In this document: in pieces, positions 22,343-31,582 of the stretch
Position numbering within the stretch: the stretch's first letter is position 1
How the letters are laid out: every line of letters begins with the position of its first letter
Source: SIG440 sp045648205
GTDB taxonomy: Bacteria; Bacillota; Clostridia; Monoglobales; Monoglobaceae
NCBI GenBank assembly: GCA_045648205.1
Contig: JAZRNM010000037.1
Coordinates: forward strand, 1 to 62,980
Reading direction: 5' to 3'
DNA length: 62,980 nucleotides
Notes under the pieces: model-generated
What the model was told of the DNA's origin: nothing
What the model saw: the letters and a program-made list of their open reading frames with translations, nothing else
The model's database searches: none
Position numbers and translations under genes: made by a program

Positions 22343-24121
22343 TTATTGGCTTGTGTCAATGGGCAGGTTTATTGTAACTCTGGTATACTCCCCTTGCTTG
22401 CTTTCCATACCTATTGTTCCCTTGTGATTCTCAATTATTTCTTTGGCTATTGCAAGACCGAGGCCGGTTCCGCCCTGTTCTCTTGAACGAGCCTTGTCAA
22501 CACGATAGAATCTGTCAAAGATGTGGTCAATATCGCCCTCAGGAATTCCAATTCCGTTGTCCTCAATTTTTATATATGCCTTGTTGTAAACAAACCCCGC
22601 AAACACCTTTATGCAACCCTTTTCGGGGGTATATTTCATTGAGTTTGAAATTATGTTTTTCACCGCTCTTTCAATCTGGAACTTGTCAGCATAAATCATG
22701 GGAATTTCATTTACTACATTGAAAATCAATTCCTGTTGCTTGTTTTCTGCCTCAATCCTGAAGGTTTCAACCAATTCCCGAAGCATATCTCCCAAATCAA
22801 ACGCCTCAAGATTCATTTCAACACTTTGAGCATCAAATCTTGAAAGGGTGAGAAGATTTTTCACCAGATTAGTCATTTTGTTTGTTTCATTCTGAATTGT
22901 TTTCAAAAATGAAAGCTCAATTTCCCTGCCCATAGGATAATTGTCAATGAGGGTTTCGGTGTATGTGCCGATTGTTGTCAGCGGTGTTTTCAGCTCATGG
23001 GAAACCTCAGCCACAAACTTCTTTCGTGAGCGGTCAAGATTGAATTCCTCTGTCACGTCTCTGAAAACACACACCACTCCTGCAATGCGGTCATCCTCCA
23101 TTTTGAATGGCAAAAAATATGCCTTTATATGCTTGTTGTTTATCTCAATTTCTCTGTCTTCGGTTTTGAAACGTCTGAGATAAATAAACTCAGCCATACA
23201 CACATTTGAATTGAGTGCTTCAAAAAACTTGTCAAATCTTATATCTTCGGTTTCGTCAATATTGAGCATCTTCTTTGCTGCCATATTTATCGAAATAATT
23301 TCCTGATTGGTGCTGAATGCAATTATACCGTTGTTTATATTTTCAAGGATAACCTCAAGCTTGTGCTTTTCTCCTGCCACCTCACTGATGGCATTTTTCA
23401 TTACTCCTCCCATATAGTTGAAGGTTTCAACCAGTGTTCCTATTTCATCCCGCGAAAAAACCTCAAGGTTGGATTCGAAATTACCTTCCGCAAAGTCCTC
23501 TGCCTTTTCGGTCAGTACCGATATGGGGTTTGTGATGGTTTTCGAGAGAAAATAGCCTAAAAAAATGGAAGCAAGTGCGCCAAACAAAAGTGCCTGGATT
23601 ATGATATACATCATATTCTGAGTCAGAACATTAACACCTTGCTTGTTGTCTTTCACATAAATTATATAGTCCTCACTCCCTGCACCGTCCATAAAATAAG
23701 CATAGTCCATATAGCTGGAAGTGAACCGTTCGCTCTTGCCGATTTTTCCCGACATAGCTTTGATTATGTTTGGTGTTTTTTCAAGAGAGTCGGCTCCTGC
23801 GCCTGTGGCAACAATCTTTGATGCGTCCTCCGCTCTCAGCACAGCACACTGCCTTTGTTCAGAGAGCCCCAGCTGACTGGAATAAGCAGAAACAACTGTG
23901 TTTATGCGGATTTCCCGTTGTTCTGCCGTCAAATCCGAATTCAGTATATCAGACATAGCAATGGTAAAATCCCCCGACATAACCTTGTCCATCTGCTCGT
24001 TGAATGATTTGGTATACATCTTCACAACACTGTTGAACATATACACGCCCACAACAACCATAATGGCAAGAACCAATGCCACAAAAACCACAACTATTTT
24101 CCATTGCATTTTTTTGAACAT
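22343..24121 (-). CDS. Sensor histidine kinase, WalK-like
   Basis: A 592-residue membrane kinase. Segments at residues 9-30 and 172-192 enclose an extracellular sensor domain. HAMP (about 190-245), PAS (about 252-360) and the HisKA domain follow, with the phosphorylated His375 in FVAEVSHELKTPL, then the ATPase domain with NAIKN-like NIISNSMKYTP, DNGIGIP and GGTGLGLAIAKEI. The order HAMP-PAS-HisKA-HATPase is that of WalK/VicK. No response regulator lies next to it; WalR would normally be upstream. It lies 20 bases after the glycosyltransferase genes on the same strand, so it may be read with the surface-polymer operon. Confidence 0.9.
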   Translation of the reverse strand: MFKKMQWKIVVVFVALVLAIMVVVGVYMFNSVVKMYTKSFNEQMDKVMSGDFTIAMSDILNSDLTAEQREIRINTVVSAYSSQLGLSEQRQCAVLRAEDASKIVATGAGADSLEKTPNIIKAMSGKIGKSERFTSSYMDYAYFMDGAGSEDYIIYVKDNKQGVNVLTQNMMYIIIQALLFGALASIFLGYFLSKTITNPISVLTEKAEDFAEGNFESNLEVFSRDEIGTLVETFNYMGGVMKNAISEVAGEKHKLEVILENINNGIIAFSTNQEIISINMAAKKMLNIDETEDIRFDKFFEALNSNVCMAEFIYLRRFKTEDREIEINNKHIKAYFLPFKMEDDRIAGVVCVFRDVTEEFNLDRSRKKFVAEVSHELKTPLTTIGTYTETLIDNYPMGREIELSFLKTIQNETNKMTNLVKNLLTLSRFDAQSVEMNLEAFDLGDMLRELVETFRIEAENKQQELIFNVVNEIPMIYADKFQIERAVKNIISNSMKYTPEKGCIKVFAGFVYNKAYIKIEDNGIGIPEGDIDHIFDRFYRVDKARSREQGGTGLGLAIAKEIIENHKGTIGMESKQGEYTRVTINLPIDTSQ

Positions 24122-24140
24122 AATTCAGTTTCCTCGTTCT

Positions 24141-26369
24141 TTATCTGTTTTTGTTTTTCATCAGGAATTCATAGTCCCTTTGTCTCAGAACAAGAACCTC
24201 ACGAAAAGCCTTTGCCGTGGCGGAATAGAGCTTTTGCTTGACACTTCCCGCATCTTCTGCTTTTGCCCGTCTTTCGGCTTTTTGTGCACGTTCCTTCACG
24301 TTCACATCGTTCCAGTCCTGGGGTGCATACAAATCACGTCTCAGGCGATGTTGTGTCATTATTCCCGAATATGCTGTTTTTTCAACGTGTTCGAGAGTGA
24401 ATCGGTCGGGGTCAACTCTGTGCTCAACAATTGAGTCTGCATTGAGTCCCACCTTCATATGAATTTCATTCATCATAAAGCAAACCAGGGTTTCCTCACC
24501 GCCTGCAAAGTTGTTTCCCACTCTGCCATAATTGCATCTGAAACCGCCAATCATCCTGAGCGCGTCACTTCTCACCGCAAAGTTTGCACCATACGGAAAT
24601 TCACCATAGTCCTTTGCATAGCGGAAGCCCTCTCCGTCTATTGAAAGATTGCTCCAGAGACCTATTGTTTCTTCGTTCACCAAATCCTTTGCACTCTCGG
24701 GAACAGTCAGCAGAACCTGACCTCCGCAGGTTCCCAAATCCGCTCTGCCCTCAAAGGATTTTATGGTTTCTGTAACAACATTCGGTCTTGCAATTGCATC
24801 ATCATCAACATAGAGAATGATTTCACCTTTTGCTTCCCACATGCCACAGTTGCGTGCAAAGGAAAGTCCTTTTTGGGGAGCAGTTATGTAATTTATAGAA
24901 ATATTGCTGTATTTTTGGCGCATATCCTGAACAAGTTCCTTGAGAGCGGGTTCCTTGAAGTTGTTATTCACAAACACAATCTCAAAATCTTCAGGGTTCG
25001 CGTCCTGCATACAGAGTGCCTCAAGACAATCCTTCAGCGTTTCTGAGATTTTATGTGTGCAGAGCACCACTGAAAGTTTTTTCTCACATCTGTCTGTGCT
25101 TTGGAGCCTGCCCTCGATGCCATATAACATATCATTTTTCGATTTTGCGTCAATAAACGAAAACATTGTCTGAACATCGTCCACCACATATGCATCGGTC
25201 TCCTTTTCTGAATAATCTGAAAGATTTATTACAAAATCAAAGTTTTCTTTTTTATCGGTGTTAACACCAACTCTGACAGCATCCCCGGGAAGATTTGCCG
25301 CAGATTCGTCACCGCCAAAGCTCACAAAAACCAAATTTGACGGACTGTTTCCAAAGAAAAGTTCAGGGAAGTCTGCACTATCTACAAGTATGTGTCCCTT
25401 TTCCGCCACCAGGCTCTTGAATTCAGCTGCCGCCTCTTTGTTTTTCTCATCAGTCTTTATGTGCCACAAAAGCGGAGTGAGATAAAAATCGCGTCTGAAA
25501 TCATCAAAAACCATCAGCTTGTAACGGTTTGCTGTTATGCCAAGCTCCTTGTCCTTTGCAGTCAGTGAGCCATCGTGCCAGCGGTATGAATAAACAGGCT
25601 TTGCAAAGGATGTGTGCCTTAGTTCAAGGAGAGAATTCATTCGCATCCAATAGTCATAATCCTCAAGAGTGTGCTTGTAGCTTGAATAACAACCAAGAAT
25701 TTCTGCTGCCGCTTTGCGGTACATAAACGCAGCCCCAATGGTGTTGTTGGCATATGTATTCAGTTCATAGGCGTTTCTTGGGAAAATCACATTGCCGCTG
25801 CCAAAGGGATATTCAAACCAGCCGTGCTTTGAATATTTTTTGCCCTTGGCATTTATAAGCCGCATATTGCCCCAAACCATTCCCGTTTTGGGATTTGCCT
25901 TCAGTTCTCCAACCATTTTTTCAAGAAAATCATCATCCATCACATTGTCAGCCGAGGTCCATGTGAGAAATTCACCTCTCGCTTCCCGGAAACCTCTTGA
26001 CAAAGTCCTTGGAATTTTTTTATTTTCCTGAGTGAGTACCCGTATTCTGCTGTCCATATCAGCATAGCGATTTGCAATTTCAAGGGTGTCGTCCTTTGAG
26101 CCGTCGTTAATTATAATAAGCTCAAAATCCGCATAGGTCTGACGAAGCACTGATTCAATGGAGTCTGCTAAGATGTCTCCGCCATTGTAAACAGGAAGAA
26201 CCACCGAAATCAAGTCCTTGACCATGGGCACGTGTACCTTTGTCAAATCAAGAGGATAAACCCTATCCCTCTCTTCCTTGTATCTCAAAAACTTATACTG
26301 ATAAAGATTGAGGGGTTTTTCTTCAGGTTCTCTTACCCCGAAAATCAGCTTTTTTAAATTGTTGAACAT
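24141..26369 (-). CDS. Double-domain GT2 glycosyltransferase
   Basis: A 742-residue cytoplasmic protein with two family 2 glycosyltransferase domains. The first starts at ISVVLPVYNGGDILADSIES (about residue 55) and carries WTSADN in place of the usual DxDD loop. The second starts at LSVVLCTHKISETLKDCLEA (about residue 435) and has a normal metal site, ILYVDDDAIARP, with EETLVCF as likely catalytic base. A linker region of about 100 residues lies between. It probably adds sugars to a surface polysaccharide. It is the shorter paralog of its upstream neighbour, 10 bases away, with the same architecture. AAAGGTAGGA precedes the ATG. Confidence 0.88.
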   Translation of the reverse strand: MFNNLKKLIFGVREPEEKPLNLYQYKFLRYKEERDRVYPLDLTKVHVPMVKDLISVVLPVYNGGDILADSIESVLRQTYADFELIIINDGSKDDTLEIANRYADMDSRIRVLTQENKKIPRTLSRGFREARGEFLTWTSADNVMDDDFLEKMVGELKANPKTGMVWGNMRLINAKGKKYSKHGWFEYPFGSGNVIFPRNAYELNTYANNTIGAAFMYRKAAAEILGCYSSYKHTLEDYDYWMRMNSLLELRHTSFAKPVYSYRWHDGSLTAKDKELGITANRYKLMVFDDFRRDFYLTPLLWHIKTDEKNKEAAAEFKSLVAEKGHILVDSADFPELFFGNSPSNLVFVSFGGDESAANLPGDAVRVGVNTDKKENFDFVINLSDYSEKETDAYVVDDVQTMFSFIDAKSKNDMLYGIEGRLQSTDRCEKKLSVVLCTHKISETLKDCLEALCMQDANPEDFEIVFVNNNFKEPALKELVQDMRQKYSNISINYITAPQKGLSFARNCGMWEAKGEIILYVDDDAIARPNVVTETIKSFEGRADLGTCGGQVLLTVPESAKDLVNEETIGLWSNLSIDGEGFRYAKDYGEFPYGANFAVRSDALRMIGGFRCNYGRVGNNFAGGEETLVCFMMNEIHMKVGLNADSIVEHRVDPDRFTLEHVEKTAYSGIMTQHRLRRDLYAPQDWNDVNVKERAQKAERRAKAEDAGSVKQKLYSATAKAFREVLVLRQRDYEFLMKNKNR

Positions 26370-26379
26370 CGCTCAAATC

Positions 26380-28920
26380 CTACCTTTCGCGGTTTATTTC
26401 TTCCATATATTCCAAAAGCCGCGTCCACGCATCAAGATAGCTTTTTTTGTAGAATATATCAAGGCTGTCTGCCTTTTTTCTTGTCAGAATCTGAATTTCC
26501 TTATTTGTAATTCTTATCTGCTCTTTCACATACCGTTTTGTCCAGCCAATGTTTGTGTGAAGGTCACAGAAAAATCTGTATGTTGTGAGGGTTCCGGCAC
26601 GAATAGTTTTTTTGACGTGCTCGTGAGTGAACCTTGAATGGTCAACCCGGTGAAGAACCTTTGCCCTTGGCTGAAGCCCTATTCCATAACCAATCTGAAG
26701 CATCTTGAAGGCAAGTGCCGTTTCCTCGCCGCCGGCAAAGTCGTTGCCCACCCTGCCATAGCACATACGAAAACCGCCCACACGCCAGATTGCCGAGCGT
26801 CTTACGCTGTAATTTGCTCCATATGGGAACTCAAACTGCTGGCTCACCTCACGGAAAGTATTTCCTGAAATCTTAAACTGACTCCAGAGGCTCTCCCAGC
26901 CCTTTCTCAGAACTTTTGGTGTTGGGAAGGGTCTGTCAAGAATAACCTGCCCGCCCACAATTCCCACATGAGGGTGATACTTAAACCCTGTGTAAATTTC
27001 TTCAAGAAGATAATAATCTGCCAGAACGTCATCGTCAAGGAACAAAAGGTATTCGCCCTTGGCATTCCACATTCCTGCGTTTCGGGCATAGGACAGCCCT
27101 TTTTGAGGAACGCCTATATATCGTATGAAGCCTTCAAACTCCTGATACTTTCTCTTGAAATCCTCCACCGTTGCCCGGATTCCCGAAGTCAGCGGTGCAT
27201 TGTCCACAATTATGATTTCATATTCCTTTTTGCTCATGGACTGACGAATTACTGACCAGATTGCATCAATCAGCTTTTCACCGCGCAGATATGTGCAGAT
27301 TATAATGGAAATCTTCCGTTCATAGTCGTCGGGCTCGTCAATCATTTCTTCAAGGCGATAAAGGATTCTGTTCTTTATTTTGGCATCAGCCAAATCAAAA
27401 ATTGCTTTTCCGTCTTCTGCACGGAAATAGCCGCAATAATCACCCAGCTCAGGGATTTCTGCAGATTTATCGGTAGTCACAAACAAGTCAAATCCCTCTG
27501 CCTCTGTCAGTTCGTCTGTTACAAGAAGCGAACCCGAAAGGTTGACATTCAGCTTATTCTTTTGGGAATTTTCAGCTCTGCCGAAATATGCATAGCAGAA
27601 ACATGAATAATTCTCTGCTATGCAGCAAGCATTTGCCTCCTTGGGTGTGAGGATAATGTGTCCTGCCTCCTCCGCCGCCTTGCAAAAGTCCTTATAGTCT
27701 GGGTTTTCCTCATTTTCACTCTCCACAACCCAGACAAGGGATGACATATAAAAATCACGTCTGAAATCATCAAGCACCATCAACTTGTAGCGATTTTTGG
27801 TTATTCCCAGCTCCTTGTCGTGAGCGGTGAGGGATTCGTTATGAATTCTGTAAAGATAAATGGGCTTTTCTTCATCTATATGCTCAATCTTAAGAAGCGA
27901 ATTCATCCTCATCCAATAATCATAGTCCTCAAGATTGGTTTTGAATCGGGAATAATCCTCAAGAATGAATGCCGCCACGCGTCGGTACATAAATGCCGCA
28001 CCAATGGTGTTGTTGGCATATGTATTCAGACAATCTGCGGTTTTGGGAAAGCAAACATTTCCCGAAAAGAAAGGCTTTTCAAACCAAAAATGACCTCTTT
28101 TTGTTTTGCCCCGCTTGTCAATTAATCTCATATTGCCCCAAACCATTGCAGCATCTTTCTTTCGCTCAAGGTTATCAACAAGAATTTCCAGGCAATCAGG
28201 AAGCATAATATTATCTGCCGAAGTCCAGGTAAGATATTCTCCCTTTGCTTCACGAAAACCCACCGAAAGCGCCGTGGGGAGCTTTTGGTTTTCCTGATCT
28301 ATTATTCTTATCCTCTTGTCCCGCTGTGCAAAGTCTTTTGCAATTTCAAGACTGCTGTCGGTGGAACCATCATTCACAATTATAAGTTCAAAATCACCAT
28401 AGGTCTGATTGAAAACCGATTCAATTGATTCGGCAAGAACATTTTCCCCGTTGTAAACGGGAAGAACAACCGAAACCAAGCCCCTTTGACAAGGAACCTC
28501 CACACATTGACTCAGTGCCTGTGTTGTTTTTTCGCGCTCAGCCTTGTACCTCCTGAATTTTCCCGCACACAGCTGGAGCCGCCTCTTTGTCTTGTGCTCC
28601 ACGTTTTCACGGTTGAAGCCCTCGTTTATTCCCTTGCGCAAGGTCAGCAAAAGCCCCATTCGCTTGTAATCCGAAAGAACCAGCAGGGAACGTATAAAGG
28701 AAATTCCCGTCTTCTGGAGAATTTTTTCAAACTTCAGACCCGTGCGCCACACATAAGTGTCGTGAAGGTCCAGCTCCTCCTGCTTGTGCTGATTTGCTTC
28801 AAACTGAATTTGCATAATCGCATTTCTGTCTGCTTCAATCCGTTCTTCAAGCTCTCTTATTTTTTTATCCTTTTCCAGGAGTTTTTCCATCAAAATTTCA
28901 CTAATGTTCAAATTATCCAT
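26380..28920 (-). CDS. Double-domain GT2 glycosyltransferase with N-terminal coiled coil
   Basis: An 846-residue paralog of the next gene. Residues 10-50 look like a coiled coil (LLEKDKKIRELEERIEAD). The first GT2 domain begins at VSVVLPVYNGENVLAESIES (about residue 150) and also has WTSADN; the second begins at ISIIICTYLRGEKLIDAIWS (about 535) with LLFLDDDVLADYY and GGEETALAFKM. Sugar donors and acceptor cannot be told. Only two bases separate it from the Wzt-like ATPase gene, a tight operon for making and exporting a surface polymer. AGGAG lies 7 bases before the ATG. Codon use equals that of its neighbours. Confidence 0.88.
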   Translation of the reverse strand: MDNLNISEILMEKLLEKDKKIRELEERIEADRNAIMQIQFEANQHKQEELDLHDTYVWRTGLKFEKILQKTGISFIRSLLVLSDYKRMGLLLTLRKGINEGFNRENVEHKTKRRLQLCAGKFRRYKAEREKTTQALSQCVEVPCQRGLVSVVLPVYNGENVLAESIESVFNQTYGDFELIIVNDGSTDSSLEIAKDFAQRDKRIRIIDQENQKLPTALSVGFREAKGEYLTWTSADNIMLPDCLEILVDNLERKKDAAMVWGNMRLIDKRGKTKRGHFWFEKPFFSGNVCFPKTADCLNTYANNTIGAAFMYRRVAAFILEDYSRFKTNLEDYDYWMRMNSLLKIEHIDEEKPIYLYRIHNESLTAHDKELGITKNRYKLMVLDDFRRDFYMSSLVWVVESENEENPDYKDFCKAAEEAGHIILTPKEANACCIAENYSCFCYAYFGRAENSQKNKLNVNLSGSLLVTDELTEAEGFDLFVTTDKSAEIPELGDYCGYFRAEDGKAIFDLADAKIKNRILYRLEEMIDEPDDYERKISIIICTYLRGEKLIDAIWSVIRQSMSKKEYEIIIVDNAPLTSGIRATVEDFKRKYQEFEGFIRYIGVPQKGLSYARNAGMWNAKGEYLLFLDDDVLADYYLLEEIYTGFKYHPHVGIVGGQVILDRPFPTPKVLRKGWESLWSQFKISGNTFREVSQQFEFPYGANYSVRRSAIWRVGGFRMCYGRVGNDFAGGEETALAFKMLQIGYGIGLQPRAKVLHRVDHSRFTHEHVKKTIRAGTLTTYRFFCDLHTNIGWTKRYVKEQIRITNKEIQILTRKKADSLDIFYKKSYLDAWTRLLEYMEEINRER

Positions 28921-28922
28921 TT

Positions 28923-30164
28923 CTAATCTCCTATAGTTATTTCCGACGGAACCTTCAAAACTCCAAAATATTCTCTGTCACACATTATCTTTATATATGC
29001 CGCACCCTCGATGTAATCATAATAAGAAATTGGCAGGGTGTCCCTCATTTCAAGACCTGAAGTGAGGGTATATTCACCCACATTAAGAAATGCAGGGAAG
29101 GTTATTCTCACAATATTTCTGCCGGTGCGTTTAAATCTCATATCATAGTCATGAAGTGCAGCAACCATCAGGTCAACACCGTTCTTGTCTTTCAGGGAAA
29201 TTGCAAGGCCGGTGGAGGCAAGGTCTGCCTCAGGCGGAACATCAACAACCGTTTCAATGGTGATGGTGTCTCCCGTCATAAAGACTTCTGTTTCCTTGTC
29301 GCCATTTGAAACCCTCACGTTTTTGATGCAACCGATTTTTGAGCCAAAGCGGTTTATTTCATTGAACTCTTTTTCCTGCTCAAGGAGTTCCTCTGTCTTT
29401 TTGTTAAGTCCCATAACACAAGCCTCTGCATCGGTTTCGTTGCTTGTTATGAACTCCATATATTTTGACGTTACTTCATTCACGTCACCATCCATAATCA
29501 GCTTGCCGTTGTCAAGCCAAAGTGCTCTCTGACAAAAACGACGAACCGCATCAATATCGTGGCTGACAAAGAGAATGGTTTTTCCCTTCTCCTTCAGTTC
29601 TTCAAACTTGTTATAGCACTTTGCCTGAAACCGATAGTCTCCCACCGCCAAAGCCTCGTCCACAATCAAAATGTCGGGGTCTGAATTTATTGCAACCGCA
29701 AAGGCAAGGCGGACAAACATACCGCTTGAATAATTTTTCACAGGTCGGTTTATAAACTCACCAATCTCGGCAAAATCGGCGATTTCGTCAATTTTTTTGT
29801 CCACTTCTTCTTTTTTCAGCCCCATGATGGTTCCGTTGAGATAAATATTTTCAATTCCCGTATACTCAGGGTTGAAACCCGTTCCAAGCTCCAAAAGAGC
29901 CGAAACGGTTCCGTTCATCACCTTTTCACCCTCAGTCTGATTTATAACTCCCGTAAGGATTTTGAGAAGTGTTGATTTTCCCGAACCGTTTTTTCCTATT
30001 ATTCCGACAGTTTCGCCCTTTTCAATTTCAAAATTAACGTCCCGAAGGGCATAAAACTCCTGGATTTTATCCTTATACTTCCGCGGAAACAAAGCCTCTT
30101 TGACACGGTCGCCGGGCTTTTCATAAAGCTTATAAATTTTTGTGAGATTTTTTACATCTATCAT
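28923..30164 (-). CDS. Polysaccharide ABC exporter ATPase (Wzt/TagH-like)
   Basis: A 413-residue ATPase. Walker A is GIIGKNGSGKSTLLK, the signature is the shortened NYSSGMFVRLAFAVA typical of O-antigen and teichoic acid exporters, and Walker B is ILIVDEALAVGDYRF. Residues 280-413 form a beta-rich C-terminal domain like that of Wzt, which recognises the end of the polymer. LELGTGFNPEYTGIENIYLNG is also typical. The partner permease (Wzm/TagG) is not beside it; the next gene upstream is folA. It shares an operon with the two GT2 genes. It presumably works with a permease encoded elsewhere. Confidence 0.92.
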   Translation of the reverse strand: MIDVKNLTKIYKLYEKPGDRVKEALFPRKYKDKIQEFYALRDVNFEIEKGETVGIIGKNGSGKSTLLKILTGVINQTEGEKVMNGTVSALLELGTGFNPEYTGIENIYLNGTIMGLKKEEVDKKIDEIADFAEIGEFINRPVKNYSSGMFVRLAFAVAINSDPDILIVDEALAVGDYRFQAKCYNKFEELKEKGKTILFVSHDIDAVRRFCQRALWLDNGKLIMDGDVNEVTSKYMEFITSNETDAEACVMGLNKKTEELLEQEKEFNEINRFGSKIGCIKNVRVSNGDKETEVFMTGDTITIETVVDVPPEADLASTGLAISLKDKNGVDLMVAALHDYDMRFKRTGRNIVRITFPAFLNVGEYTLTSGLEMRDTLPISYYDYIEGAAYIKIMCDREYFGVLKVPSEITIGD

Positions 30165-30234
30165 TGGTTTATCATTTCTTTCTTTTTATAAGTCAAAAAG
30201 GACTTAATCAATTTTTGAACAAGCCCTTTCTCCT

Positions 30235-30729
30235 TTAATTTTCTTTTTTATAAGTAACAAACGTTATATAAATGCCCTTTTCTGTCTTCAGCATTTCTTC
30301 TTCTTTTACATACCAATTATCTTTTTCATCAAAGTTCAATAAAAATCTGTCGGCGTCATAAGAATTGTCTATTTTTGTTATATACGCGGTGTCACAATAT
30401 TTTTCGGACTCCTCATAGACAGATGCACCGCCAATGAAGAAAATATCTTCATCCTTATATTCCTTTTTTGCCTCATCGATTGCTTTTTCTAAGCCATCAC
30501 AAACCACAACACCCTCAGGGCAAAAGCTTTTATCACTTGTGAGGACAATGTTGAGCCTTTTTGGCAACGGCTTTTGATTGGGAAACGACAAAAAGGTGTT
30601 CTTTCCCATTATAACTGCTTTTCCCATTGTTTTTTCTCTGAAAAATTTCATATCCTCAGGGATATTGTCAAGGAGTCTGTTTTCCTTTCCTATTCCCCAG
30701 TTCTTGTCTGCTGCTGCAATAATATTCAT
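30235..30729 (-). CDS. folA: Dihydrofolate reductase
   Basis: A 164-residue DHFR. MNIIAAADKNWGIGKENRLL holds the Met20-type loop, IPEDMKFFREKTMGKAVIMGKNTF the substrate and NADPH binding residues, and FFIGGASVYEESEKYCDTAYIT the C-terminal NADPH motif. It reduces dihydrofolate to tetrahydrofolate, needed because ThyA, encoded 13 bases upstream on the same strand, makes dihydrofolate when it forms dTMP. The acidic residue at the active site is Asp in IPEDMKFF. AGAGG precedes the ATG. A 70-base gap separates it from the following Wzt-like gene. Confidence 0.96.
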   Translation of the reverse strand: MNIIAAADKNWGIGKENRLLDNIPEDMKFFREKTMGKAVIMGKNTFLSFPNQKPLPKRLNIVLTSDKSFCPEGVVVCDGLEKAIDEAKKEYKDEDIFFIGGASVYEESEKYCDTAYITKIDNSYDADRFLLNFDEKDNWYVKEEEMLKTEKGIYITFVTYKKEN

Positions 30730-30742
30730 ATGAAAACCTCTT

Positions 30743-31570
30743 TTAAACAGCTACGGGAATCTTTATCTGTTCCCCTGCCTTGTAATTTTCGAGAACGAAA
30801 TCGTCCACAGTGAAGTCATAGAAATTCTTTATATCCTTGTTTATAATCAACCTTGGAGCTTCAAACTGTTCTCTTTTTATAAGCTCCTCAACAAGTGGAA
30901 TGTGTCTGTCATAAATGTGTGCGTCTGCAATCACGTGAACAAATTCACCAACCTCAAGACCACTAACCTGCGCAAACATATGAACCAATGCCGCATACTG
31001 GCAAACATTCCAGCTGTTTGCGGTCAACACATCCTGAGAACGCTGATTGAGTATTGCATTGAGCTTGTTTCCCGTCACATTGAATGTCATGCTGTATGCA
31101 CACGGATAGAGTTTCATTTCACTCAAATCGCTGTGAACATAAATGTTTGTCATTATTCTTCGGCTGTGTGGGTTATTCTTGAGGTCAAACAAAACTCTAT
31201 CCACCTGGTCAAATTCACCTTCGGGATACTTGTGCTTGACACCCAGCTGATAGCCATATGCCTTGCCTATCTTTCCGTTTTCGTCTGCCCAGCTGTCCCA
31301 GATGTGACTGCCAAGGTCCTTTATGTCATTTGATTTTTTCTGCCATATCCAAAGAATCTCGTCAATGGCACTTTTCAGATATGTGGGACGGAGTGTGAGG
31401 ATTGGAAATTCTTCTGCCAGGTTGTATCTGTTCACCACACAAAACTTTTTCACTGTGTGGGCAGGAGTCCCGTCATCCCATTTTGGGCGGACTGTGGTCT
31501 CCGCATCTGACCAGCCATTCTCCAATATGTCTTTACACATATCCACAAAAATTTTATCTGCTTTGCTCAT
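30743..31570 (-). CDS. thyA: Thymidylate synthase (ThyA)
   Basis: A 275-residue thymidylate synthase that methylates dUMP to dTMP with methylene-tetrahydrofolate. It resembles the Bacillus ThyA (phage phi3T-like) type: PKWDDGTPAHTVKK, IDEILWIWQKKSNDI and HIWDSWADENG. The catalytic Cys lies in LYPCAYSMTF; the dUMP-binding stretch reads RSQDVLTANSWNVCQYA, which departs from the common LGxPFN form. The end, DFTVDDFVLENYKAGEQIKI, matches the family. It lies between gyrB (12 bases upstream) and folA, so thymidylate supply is tied to the replication gene string. AGAGGG precedes the ATG. Confidence 0.95.
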   Translation of the reverse strand: MSKADKIFVDMCKDILENGWSDAETTVRPKWDDGTPAHTVKKFCVVNRYNLAEEFPILTLRPTYLKSAIDEILWIWQKKSNDIKDLGSHIWDSWADENGKIGKAYGYQLGVKHKYPEGEFDQVDRVLFDLKNNPHSRRIMTNIYVHSDLSEMKLYPCAYSMTFNVTGNKLNAILNQRSQDVLTANSWNVCQYAALVHMFAQVSGLEVGEFVHVIADAHIYDRHIPLVEELIKREQFEAPRLIINKDIKNFYDFTVDDFVLENYKAGEQIKIPVAV

Positions 31571-31582
31571 ATCTTTTCCCTC

